From NCBI GenBank assembly GCA_002698995.1, contig PAAX01000031.1, positions 1 to 63,565 of the forward strand: a stretch of 63,565 bases of DNA, given 5' to 3'. A model generated the notes under the pieces. The model saw only the letters and a program-made list of their open reading frames with translations, searched no databases and had not been told where the DNA came from. The stretch is from Ignavibacteriota bacterium (GTDB taxonomy: Bacteria > Bacteroidota > Ignavibacteria > Ignavibacteriales > Melioribacteraceae). Position 1 is the stretch's first letter; each line of letters starts with the position of its first letter. The translations under genes and the position numbers were made by a program. Shown one piece after another: positions 8,948 to 16,687 of this stretch.

Positions 8948-9919
8948 ATGGCAAATACAGTTTCAATATTTTCGATCGGATTTTTGAGATCGTACATTAT
9001 TACAATGCGTCCCTATCTTTTATTTATTTCAGGAATAACCGGACTGGCCGGGATGTCATTCGCAGCAGAGATATCTAACATCGAAGCTGTAGTTTTGTTT
9101 CTTGCTTTCTTTCTATCATATGGATTCGGACAAGCACTCACCGATTGTTTTCAAACTGATACGGATTCAATTTCATCACCCTACCGCCCTCTTGTGAAAG
9201 GATTAATAAACCGAAACGATGTTTTGATTGTGAGTCTCGCCGGATTAGTAATTTGCAGTATAGTTTTTATTTACTTCTCCTTAATCAATCTACTTTTTAC
9301 CATTTTAGCTGTAATCGGATTAGCTACTTATACTTATTTTAAAAGAAAATGGTGGAGCGGTCCTTTTTATAATGCTTGGATTGTTGCAGTTCTGTTTTTT
9401 ATTGGATATATCTCCGGCTTAAAAAACAATTCGATCTATATTTCAAATTCAATTGCTGCCGCAATGCTTGCAGTCTTTTTCGGATACGCAAATTTTGTTT
9501 TAACCGGCTACTTCAAGGATGTGAACGCAGATAGACAAACCGGTTATAATACTCTGCTTGTTAAATTCGGATTCAGAATTTCCTCAATTGTAAGTCATCT
9601 GCTTGCTCTCTTGTTCATCTTAAGTGCAGGCGTATTTATTTATTTCTCAGTTAATTTTCAGTCACTAATAGAATTAATTTTTGCAGCATTATTTTTTATA
9701 GCCGGATTGATCACAACTATCTTAGCTCAAAAAAAGTTATCTAAAGTTAAAGATGAAACTGCTGCCTATAAAGCAATTTCTCTGGTTGTCCATTCATACA
9801 TTTTAATTTTATCAGCTATTACAGTTTTGAACAAACCTACTTGGCTGCTTCTGCTGATTGTTTTCTATCTAGGCTTCCAATCGGCAATGAAAAGCAGACC
9901 GGTACAAAATCAAATATAG
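8948..9919 (+). CDS. UbiA-family polyprenyl/aromatic prenyltransferase
   Basis: The 323-residue protein has about eight to nine hydrophobic helices and both Asp-rich motifs of the UbiA superfamily: TDCFQTDTDS (about 72-81, followed by SPYRPL) and FKDVNADRQTG (about 195-205). Such enzymes move a prenyl chain onto an aromatic, tetrapyrrole or glycerol-phosphate acceptor. The SPYRPL segment resembles chlorophyll-synthase and DGGGP-synthase-like members rather than UbiA/MenA proper, but the substrate cannot be read from sequence. It is the first gene of a four-gene operon with gaps of ten bases or fewer, next to lipid-kinase-like and oxoamine-synthase genes, so a role in an unusual lipid or quinone-like product is likely. 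Confidence 0.82.
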   Translation: MANTVSIFSIGFLRSYIITMRPYLLFISGITGLAGMSFAAEISNIEAVVLFLAFFLSYGFGQALTDCFQTDTDSISSPYRPLVKGLINRNDVLIVSLAGLVICSIVFIYFSLINLLFTILAVIGLATYTYFKRKWWSGPFYNAWIVAVLFFIGYISGLKNNSIYISNSIAAAMLAVFFGYANFVLTGYFKDVNADRQTGYNTLLVKFGFRISSIVSHLLALLFILSAGVFIYFSVNFQSLIELIFAALFFIAGLITTILAQKKLSKVKDETAAYKAISLVVHSYILILSAITVLNKPTWLLLLIVFYLGFQSAMKSRPVQNQI

Positions 9920-9929
9920 GAATACTGAA

Positions 9930-10850
9930 ATGTTTGTTTTATTAAATAAATATTGCTGTGGTGGTTTAGGAAAGAAGAAATGGAATTCGATCAAGAATGA
10001 AATATCAGATTCAGAAAATAATGTTGTCGTTTCCGACGATATGAATAATCTATGTTTACGTCTGCAGCAGCTTATTGAAAATGGAGAAAGAAATTTTGTA
10101 GCTGCCGGCGGCGATGGAACGATCAACTATCTTCTTACAAATTTACTTCTCTGCTCAACCTCCAAACAATTTTCCGAAATTAAATTTGGTGCAATCGGTT
10201 TAGGTTCTAGTATGGATTACTTTAAGACTTATAACGGATTAAAACACATAAATAATATTCCGATACTTATTGATACAAATAGAACTAGCTTTCGTGATCT
10301 GGGAACAATTTCTCCTTATAACACTAACTCAAAACTAATTTGGTTAAATAACGCCGGGGTTGGTGTAATTGCCGATGCAAACTATTTTTTTAATCACCCT
10401 AATAAATTATTACAGCTATTAAAAAAGTTCAGCACATCATTAGCAATTTATTTCGCATCAATTTCTACCATATTTAAAAACAAAAAATATGTAATTGATA
10501 TTGAGTCGGATGAATATTCTCTTCGGTCTTTGCATATAACAAATCTATCCATAGTAAAGAATCCTCATATTTCGGGAAGCCTTTGTTATCCTTCAGCATT
10601 TAATCCAAGTGATGGATTTATGCAGATTTACATTTGCATAGATATGTCAGTTTTAGAAACTCTCGGGGTTCTATTCAATTTAACAAAACAAAGATTTACC
10701 CCTTCATCAAAAAAACAGACTTGGCGTACAGAAAAAGTTCAGATTAAATCGAAACATAATTTTGTAATTGAATATGACGGCGAAACATTTCAAACAAATG
10801 AAGTTACTTTCTCAATAATTAATAATAAGGTTCAGGTATGTACCGCTTAG
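9930..10850 (+). CDS. Diacylglycerol/sphingosine kinase-like protein
   Basis: The 306-residue protein has the nucleotide-binding GGDGT motif of the DAGK catalytic (NAD-kinase-like) fold at 60-64, preceded by NFVAA. Further family segments are FGAIGLGSSMDYFKT (the usual lipid-kinase GTGNDFA region, here altered to GLGSSMDY) and NNAGVGVIADANYF. Length fits YegS/DgkB-type lipid kinases. The altered GTGND-like motif suggests an unusual substrate. The gene starts 10 bases after the UbiA gene and overlaps the next gene by 13 bases. Phosphorylation of a long-chain alcohol, diacylglycerol or sphingoid-like base is the working idea. Confidence 0.78.
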   Translation: MFVLLNKYCCGGLGKKKWNSIKNEISDSENNVVVSDDMNNLCLRLQQLIENGERNFVAAGGDGTINYLLTNLLLCSTSKQFSEIKFGAIGLGSSMDYFKTYNGLKHINNIPILIDTNRTSFRDLGTISPYNTNSKLIWLNNAGVGVIADANYFFNHPNKLLQLLKKFSTSLAIYFASISTIFKNKKYVIDIESDEYSLRSLHITNLSIVKNPHISGSLCYPSAFNPSDGFMQIYICIDMSVLETLGVLFNLTKQRFTPSSKKQTWRTEKVQIKSKHNFVIEYDGETFQTNEVTFSIINNKVQVCTA

Positions 10851-11875
10851 ATGAAATAGAAGAAATCAAATTCATCAATCATTTGATTAGTGGATTTAAG
10901 AAATCCCCGCTTCAGATGAATAGAATTCATACAAGCGACAGTGAAATAATTATGCTTGATGGCATGGATAAATTAGTTGCAATAACAACAGACGGAATAT
11001 CAGAAGAAATTGAATTAAATATTTTCACTGATCCTTATTTAATAGGCTGGATGGTTGTATTAATGAATTTAAGTGACCTTGCTGCAGTTGGGGCTGAACC
11101 CATCGGATTATTGCTAAATCAAACATTTGAGAAAACAGTTGGCAGTGATTTTATTAACGCTTTACAACTTGGAATTAGTGATGCTTGCAAATCTGCAGAC
11201 ACATTTATTCTAGGCGGCGATACAAATTTTAGTTCTCATTTCAACTTCTGTGCAACTGCAATAGGCTTAACAAACGGAAAGCAATATTTATCACGGATTG
11301 GAATGCATGAAGGGGATATTCTTTATTCAACTTCTAGACTTGGTATAGGAAATGCTTTTGCTTTTTCAAGAATATTTGTTAACGGCAGAAATGAAATTAA
11401 ATATTTACCTAAACCTCAATTCGATAAATCAAAGATCATTTCTCGGTTTGCGGCTTCTTGCATTGACAGCAGCGACGGTTTGTTTGCTTCTCTCGATCAA
11501 TTAATTCGGTTAAATAAAAGCGGAATTACTTTATTCGGTGAGATCAGTTTAATCATTTGTGAAGATGCAAAAGAAATATGCCGCATGTACGATATTCCAG
11601 AATGGCTAATGCTAGCTGGACCGGTTGGTGAATATGAACTAATTTTTTCTATTCCTCAAAATAGAGAAAATGAATTTCTTAAAAGTGCTGAGAAAGTAAA
11701 CTGGCAGCCTGTTAAATTGGGTATAGCAGTTGAAAAACCGGAACTATTCATTCAGAATAAATCGAAATTATCATCTGTTAATACAGCTAAAATAAGAAAT
11801 CTTTCTGCTCTCCTTTATTCTAATCCGACTCAATTCTTGGTCGAGTTAATCAATATTTATGAAGAATCATTTTAA
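10838..11875 (+). CDS. AIR synthase/ThiL-like (PurM superfamily) protein
   Basis: The 345-residue protein has the PurM/ThiL N-terminal core: ITTDGISEEI, MNLSDLAAVGAEPIGLLLN, ILGGDTNFSS and LYSTSRLGIGNAFAFS. In the second domain it has the CIDSSDGLFASLDQL motif seen in thiamine-monophosphate kinase. ThiL uses these Asp residues to bind Mg-ATP. The protein is a diverged member, and no thiamine genes are nearby, so a kinase or ATP-dependent step on the operon's own product is as plausible as thiamine-phosphate phosphorylation. Translation is probably coupled to the upstream gene by the 13-base overlap. Confidence 0.75.
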   Translation: MYRLDEIEEIKFINHLISGFKKSPLQMNRIHTSDSEIIMLDGMDKLVAITTDGISEEIELNIFTDPYLIGWMVVLMNLSDLAAVGAEPIGLLLNQTFEKTVGSDFINALQLGISDACKSADTFILGGDTNFSSHFNFCATAIGLTNGKQYLSRIGMHEGDILYSTSRLGIGNAFAFSRIFVNGRNEIKYLPKPQFDKSKIISRFAASCIDSSDGLFASLDQLIRLNKSGITLFGEISLIICEDAKEICRMYDIPEWLMLAGPVGEYELIFSIPQNRENEFLKSAEKVNWQPVKLGIAVEKPELFIQNKSKLSSVNTAKIRNLSALLYSNPTQFLVELINIYEESF

Positions 11876-11884
11876 GGTGATGCG

Positions 11885-13192
11885 ATGGAAAATATAACTT
11901 ATAGAGGTGGTGAAAATTTTAATCTCCGTGATGTATTAATAAACGGAAGAAAACGAAAACTTAATGAAAGAGTCGCCCTATTCGGTACTTTCATAAGTGA
12001 AAAAGTTGACAAGATTGAGAGTCTTTATTCGCGGGTTGTAAACTCCGCTTGCGACAGAGAGGTTGAAATTATTGATGCGATGACAAACACTCCACGTAAA
12101 ATGTTGATGTTCGGTTCAAATAATTACTTGGGACTTGCAAATCATCCTTACGTTAAAGAAAAGGTGAAAGAAGCAATTAATCGGTACGGAGTTGGTGTAG
12201 GCGGACCACCATTATTGAACGGCTATACTTCACTTCATCGAGAATTGGAAGAAAAACTTTCTGCGTTAAAATCGCAGGAAGATACTTTATTATTTTCATC
12301 CGGTTATAATGCAAATGTGGGATTAATAAGCGGCTTGGTTGACAAAAATGATCTTGTTATACACGATGAATACAGCCACGCATCGTTGTGTGATGGACTA
12401 AAATTAGCTCGGGCAAATTCAAAATCATTTAAGCATAATAATATTGATGAGCTTAAAAATATTATAACTGATACAGAAGTCATGGGAGAAAAATTTATTT
12501 GTGTTGAAGGTGTTTATTCAATGGATGGAGATTTAGCACCGCTTGATGAAATTACTCAAATCTCTAATGCAAGTAATTCCATCTTAATTGTTGACGATGC
12601 ACACGGAACCGGAGTTATGGGCAAGCACGGAAGAGGAACCGGCGAGCACTTTAACGTAGAAAATTTGATTGATATTAATATGGGAACTTTCAGTAAAGCC
12701 TTCGGAGTTGTGGGGGGATTCATTTCCGCTTCAAAAGCTTTAATCAGCTATTTAAGATTCTTTGCAAGATCGTATATGTTTTCGGCTTCCTTACCTCCAA
12801 CTGTAATATCTGCTGTTCTTGCAGGATTGGAAGTTATACAGAATGAACCGGAAAGAATAGAAAAACTGCACAAGAATACGGAATATCTTTCACTCCTCCT
12901 TAGTGAAATAGGAATTAAAATTAATTCACAAACTCCAATAATTTCTGTTATTGTCCCTCAAAGAATCGACATCAGAAAAGCTGCATACGAATTCCATCAA
13001 GCCGGAATTTTCCTTAATGCAATTGAATATCCCGCTGTTCCGATCAGCAAACAGAGATTCAGAATCAGTCTTATGGCAGACCACCGCAAAGAAGATTTAG
13101 AGCGGCTTGTTGAATGTCTATTTACAATCTGGCATAAAAATGATAATTCTTATTCCACTCAAAATATAATTCATACTATTCCAACGATATAA
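11885..13192 (+). CDS. Alpha-oxoamine synthase family PLP enzyme (SPT/KBL/AONS-like)
   Basis: The 435-residue fold-type I PLP enzyme has the family signatures FGSNNYLGLANHP, LLFSSGYNANVG, DEYSHASLCDG, DDAHGTGVMGKHGRG and GTFSKAFGVVGG with Schiff-base lysine K271. The family condenses an amino acid with an acyl-CoA or acyl-ACP and loses CO2: 8-amino-7-oxononanoate synthase, serine palmitoyltransferase, cysteate acyltransferase, CqsA. An N-terminal extension of about 50 residues is longer than in BioF and recalls SPT/CqsA types. No biotin genes are nearby, so a lipid base or alpha-aminoketone is the favoured product. AAGGTGA precedes the ATG, and it is the last gene of the operon. Confidence 0.82.
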   Translation: MENITYRGGENFNLRDVLINGRKRKLNERVALFGTFISEKVDKIESLYSRVVNSACDREVEIIDAMTNTPRKMLMFGSNNYLGLANHPYVKEKVKEAINRYGVGVGGPPLLNGYTSLHRELEEKLSALKSQEDTLLFSSGYNANVGLISGLVDKNDLVIHDEYSHASLCDGLKLARANSKSFKHNNIDELKNIITDTEVMGEKFICVEGVYSMDGDLAPLDEITQISNASNSILIVDDAHGTGVMGKHGRGTGEHFNVENLIDINMGTFSKAFGVVGGFISASKALISYLRFFARSYMFSASLPPTVISAVLAGLEVIQNEPERIEKLHKNTEYLSLLLSEIGIKINSQTPIISVIVPQRIDIRKAAYEFHQAGIFLNAIEYPAVPISKQRFRISLMADHRKEDLERLVECLFTIWHKNDNSYSTQNIIHTIPTI

Positions 13193-13655
13193 AAAAATCG
13201 TGTGCATTTCTTATTGACTTTGGAATTAAATCATTTCGAGAAATTATGAGAACTAGACTTTTCGATGGAATACCATTAGATATAAGAAATTGGACACAAG
13301 ACTATTAATAAACTCCCACAATTTTTGAGATTGCTGATCTAACCAAATAAGTTAAAATAAAATGTCCTCATTTATTAATTAACATATTTCAATTTCGGGA
13401 CTTCGATATTTTTAAATCAGTATCGAAGTTTAATTTTTTAATAGGATTTATGATTGTAAATGGGAACTTAGTCAGTCGTCAATGGTCATTTCTGAAACTC
13501 TTTGAATTAGTCAAAATTATACAAATAACATTTATTGAATTTACTATTTGTCAAAAACTCCAACAAATATTATTTTCAAATTTAAAAATAATTATATGAG
13601 TTTAAATAAGTTTATCATGACTCGAAAAAATAGTTAATAATTTTGGAATTAAACA
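13193..13655. other. Intergenic region with a terminator-like hairpin
   Basis: This 463-base AT-rich gap follows the oxoamine synthase gene. ACTTCGATA (13400-13408) and TATCGAAGT (13421-13429) can pair around a 12-base loop and are followed by TTTAATTTTTT, a possible terminator on the plus strand. A 20-codon frame at 13246-13308 is too short and isolated to call a gene. Confidence 0.45.
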
Positions 13656-14543
13656 ATGTCCTTAGCTGAAGAATTACAATTGCCAAAAAAAAGTCTAAAA
13701 GAATTCAAAGTAGTTACAACACAAATTCTTAATTATATACCTAACGTTATAAATGAAGAAAAAATTTACAATAATTATGTCCTTTGTTCTTCAAACATAG
13801 CAGGTACAAGAAAACAAATCCGTCCATTTAATAAAGAATTATTTATTAGAAATTCAGATGATTTTTCGGAAAGCTTTAATCAATTAGCAAATATTACTGA
13901 TAAGTTAAAAAAAAGAAAAACTAATTTCACTAAAGATGATTTTATTATCATTGATAAAACTATATACACAATTCAACAGGCATTTGGTATTGGTCTAGAT
14001 TTATTAGTTGAAAGTAATAGTGCTAAGAAACATGTAGGTAATAGATTTGAGGAATTAATAAAAGTTCTATTATCGTCTATTAATATTTCCTTAAAGAAGA
14101 TCATAATAAATATTCCATACGAGACAGAAGAAGGTGAGAAATTTTATAAATGTGAGACTGATATTGTTGTTTCACCTTTTAATAAGGTAAAATCCAGTTC
14201 AAAAAATATCGATGAAGAAGAATTAATAATATCATTAAAGACAACTACTAAAGATCGCATGCCCAAAATATTCATTGATAAAATTTTATTAGAAAATTTT
14301 CTAAATCACCCTATACGGGTTGTTGGAATTTCTCAAAATGATATACAACGAAAAGGTGACGACAAGATTAGTTATACTTTTGTTTCAAATCTGTTTATGG
14401 TTTATACAAAGTTTTTAATAGAACTAGAAGGATATTACTATTTGGATAAACCTTCACGGGCTTTTGAAAAACCATTTAATCAGTATATTGATACCTTTTC
14501 AAACTTCTTGTTAAAAGATATTTGGGAGTTAATTAGAACGTAA
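13656..14543 (+). CDS. Putative type II restriction endonuclease
   Basis: The 295-residue protein stands convergently beside a beta-class DNA methylase, and the two 3' ends overlap by 15 bases. A PD-(D/E)XK-like core can be read: E132 in NRFEELIKVLL, D169 in CETDIVV, and S193-L-K195 in ISLKTTTKDRM, the KTTTKDR run being common in restriction enzymes of this fold. No other domain is recognised. Codon use is very AT-rich compared with the neighbours, which fits acquisition by transfer. The identification rests on position and the weak core motif. It should cut the sequence protected by the partner methylase. Confidence 0.68.
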   Translation: MSLAEELQLPKKSLKEFKVVTTQILNYIPNVINEEKIYNNYVLCSSNIAGTRKQIRPFNKELFIRNSDDFSESFNQLANITDKLKKRKTNFTKDDFIIIDKTIYTIQQAFGIGLDLLVESNSAKKHVGNRFEELIKVLLSSINISLKKIIINIPYETEEGEKFYKCETDIVVSPFNKVKSSSKNIDEEELIISLKTTTKDRMPKIFIDKILLENFLNHPIRVVGISQNDIQRKGDDKISYTFVSNLFMVYTKFLIELEGYYYLDKPSRAFEKPFNQYIDTFSNFLLKDIWELIRT

Positions 14544-15596
14544 TTTTTGTCTTCTTTTAATTGCTTCCTCTTCGTCCTTTTGAGAGAAAATTCGGTTGAT
14601 TATTTCCGAATTCGAAACTCTTTCCTTTATAACTTGGCAATATGTTTTTTCCAATTCAGTTCCTAGCCACTTTCTATTGAAAGCTTCAGCTACCGCATAG
14701 GTTGTTCCAGAACCACCAAATGGATCTACTATTAAATCATTTTGGTTAGATGAAGATAAGACTAATCTTTTTACCAATTCGATAGGTTTTTGTGTACTAT
14801 GTATTGTTTTTTCCCATGAACCATTTGATATAGTGGGAATCTCAAGAACATCTTTAGGTTTGGCACCTTTGGGATGCGGTTCCCAAATATATTTTTTCCC
14901 CTTACCATTATTATATTGTGAAGTTTCTGCTTGCGGACGAATTGGATATTTCAGAGTATGTTCGTTGTAAGGTATTCTTATTTCATCAAGATTAAAAGTA
15001 TACTTTTTACTTTTTCTAAAATGTAAAATACTTTCATGAGAACGCCCCCAATCATTACCCAGATTAGCTTTATTTCTATAAAACCAAACAAGCCATTTAC
15101 AGCCTTTAAATAAATGGCTGGATGCCCATTTTATATCTGCGAGAATTTCTGAAAATCCACAGATATATAATGTACCTGTAGGTTTCAAAACCCTATAAGC
15201 TTCATTTATCCAATTCATACTCCAATCAACATATTGCTTTTGTGATTGAAAAGTATCCCATTCAGCTTTATTAATATTATAGGGAGGATCAGCAAAAATG
15301 AGATCAACAGAATTGTCATCAATGGAATTAAAAAATTTAATAACATCCAAATTATAAAGTTTACCCAACTTTGTTTCAAGATAAGGTATTGGTAAAGGCT
15401 CAGCAATTCTATTAATTGAAAATTCTAGCTGTAATTCTTTAACGAGCGACTCCAACTTTTCAGATGAATATACTCTATAATTATTTATAGGATGGCGTGA
15501 TGATGGAAATTTTCCACTTTTATCCCATCTTCTTAAAGTTTCTTTATTTACCCCAATAATTTCAGCAGCTTCTGCGATAGAATATAATTTTGCCAT
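14529..15596 (-). CDS. DNA adenine methylase (beta class) with N-terminal MerR-like HTH
   Basis: Residues 1-50 are a MerR/excisionase-type helix-turn-helix (YSIAEAAEIIGVNKETLRRWDKSGKFP...YRVYS). The rest is a DNA methyltransferase with motif IV DPPY at 103-106, HSTQKP at 266-271 and the AdoMet motif DPFGGSGTT at 291-299. The order IV-then-I marks the beta class, and DPPY favours N6-adenine. I start it at ATG 15596; the frame extends to 15635, but that would translate the tandem decamers at 15610-15629, which look like control sites. The fused HTH suggests that the methylase regulates its own promoter, giving a controller and enzyme in one protein. Confidence 0.87.
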   Translation of the reverse strand: MAKLYSIAEAAEIIGVNKETLRRWDKSGKFPSSRHPINNYRVYSSEKLESLVKELQLEFSINRIAEPLPIPYLETKLGKLYNLDVIKFFNSIDDNSVDLIFADPPYNINKAEWDTFQSQKQYVDWSMNWINEAYRVLKPTGTLYICGFSEILADIKWASSHLFKGCKWLVWFYRNKANLGNDWGRSHESILHFRKSKKYTFNLDEIRIPYNEHTLKYPIRPQAETSQYNNGKGKKYIWEPHPKGAKPKDVLEIPTISNGSWEKTIHSTQKPIELVKRLVLSSSNQNDLIVDPFGGSGTTYAVAEAFNRKWLGTELEKTYCQVIKERVSNSEIINRIFSQKDEEEAIKRRQKLRSN

Positions 15597-15609
15597 TATG
15601 TGCCCATGC

Positions 15610-15629
15610 TTATACAACATTATACAACA
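15610..15629 (-). promoter_or_regulatory. Tandem decamer, candidate operator of the methylase
   Basis: On the minus strand the decamer TGTTGTATAA occurs twice head to tail, ending 14 bases before the ATG at 15596. The 10-base spacing puts both copies on one face of the helix. The junction also contains TATAAT, so a bound protein would block transcription. The HTH fused to the methylase is the obvious candidate ligand. Confidence 0.5.
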
Positions 15630-15904
15630 ATACACAAATATAATTTCTTACCGTATTATAGTCAAGAATAAGTTTCAACTTTTGGTTTAACTTAAATCAA
15701 AAATCAACTAAGGTCTTATTTATTATTTAAAATAACTATCAGCAAAGAAAGGAAATAAATGAAAATTGCATACAAAAATAATCGATAATGAAAAGAGAAA
15801 TTATAAGTTGACTAATTTTCCAAACTGCTATCAAAATAGTTTTGCTTTTATTCTTTTTTTTGTAGTTTAAACCATCTAAATATTCTAATTATTTGGGTTC
15901 GACG
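15630..15904. other. Intergenic region between the methylase and barrel genes
   Basis: This AT-rich divergent spacer holds nothing else that I can recognise: no ORF with coding character, no RNA gene and no strong promoter match. Confidence 0.5.
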
Positions 15905-16453
15905 ATGAAAATGTTTATTATCTCTTCTCTATTATTTTTTACTATCTTAACTGCGCAAACCAGATTAGGGATTATGGTTAACTCCCATATTTCTCATTTT
16001 GAAAATATTCAGAAAGCCAAGTTTGAAAATAATTACAAATTAATGCCCTTTTTAGCTCCAACTTTCCTAATAAACTTTGTAAAAGATGATTTCACTTTAA
16101 GTCTGCGCCCCGGATATTATTATTCAAATCCTTTAAGGGGATTTACCTTAGGGGGATATTTCATGAAAAATTTTTATAAGGAATTTTATGCAACTGCCGG
16201 AGTTAATTTCCTTTTTCCTTCTAATGATATTGATGGGAATTCGCAGGCTTTTATAAACGATTCAAAAACTTTTGCTTTCGTAAATCTGGGAATTGGTTAT
16301 GCTTATAAGAAACTTCTCTTCGAAATAAATTATGAAGTTAATTTAAGCAATCCAGTTTATGGGAGCGACACTTATATAGATCAGTTAAAAGCAGTTACAA
16401 AAGAAACCAAAATTCATAATATCATAAAAATCGGTTTTGGTCTTGCAATCTGA
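15905..16453 (+). CDS. Small exported outer-membrane barrel-like protein
   Basis: The product has 182 residues from ATG 15905 (a TTG at 15893 is in frame but leaves residues before the signal peptide). The signal peptide MKMFIISSLLFFTILTAQ is followed by alternating strands rich in aromatic and Gly residues and a final IIKIGFGLAI strand, typical of small 8-strand outer-membrane proteins. Function is unknown. It stands alone between the restriction-modification pair and a sensor kinase. Confidence 0.65.
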   Translation: MKMFIISSLLFFTILTAQTRLGIMVNSHISHFENIQKAKFENNYKLMPFLAPTFLINFVKDDFTLSLRPGYYYSNPLRGFTLGGYFMKNFYKEFYATAGVNFLFPSNDIDGNSQAFINDSKTFAFVNLGIGYAYKKLLFEINYEVNLSNPVYGSDTYIDQLKAVTKETKIHNIIKIGFGLAI

Positions 16454-16687
16454 TATGTAAAAGAGTTTTTATGAAATCTATATAATAGTAATCTGCATAA
16501 CTGCAGTAACTATCCTAATTGTTACTTCCCTTTGGGGAATAATTTCATAAATCCAATTTAAATTTAAGTCTGATTTCACCCTTTTTTCAAATATTATTAA
16601 GATTTATCCCTTTACAAAAATCAGTTTCATCCGACAATAATAGTAAATAAATCATCATAAGTTTATTATAATGACCGGGAACTCTTA

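Noticed and set aside
13246-13308. 20-codon frame MRTRLFDGIPLD...
   Set aside because: Too short, no ribosome site and no recognised relative; it may be chance or a remnant.
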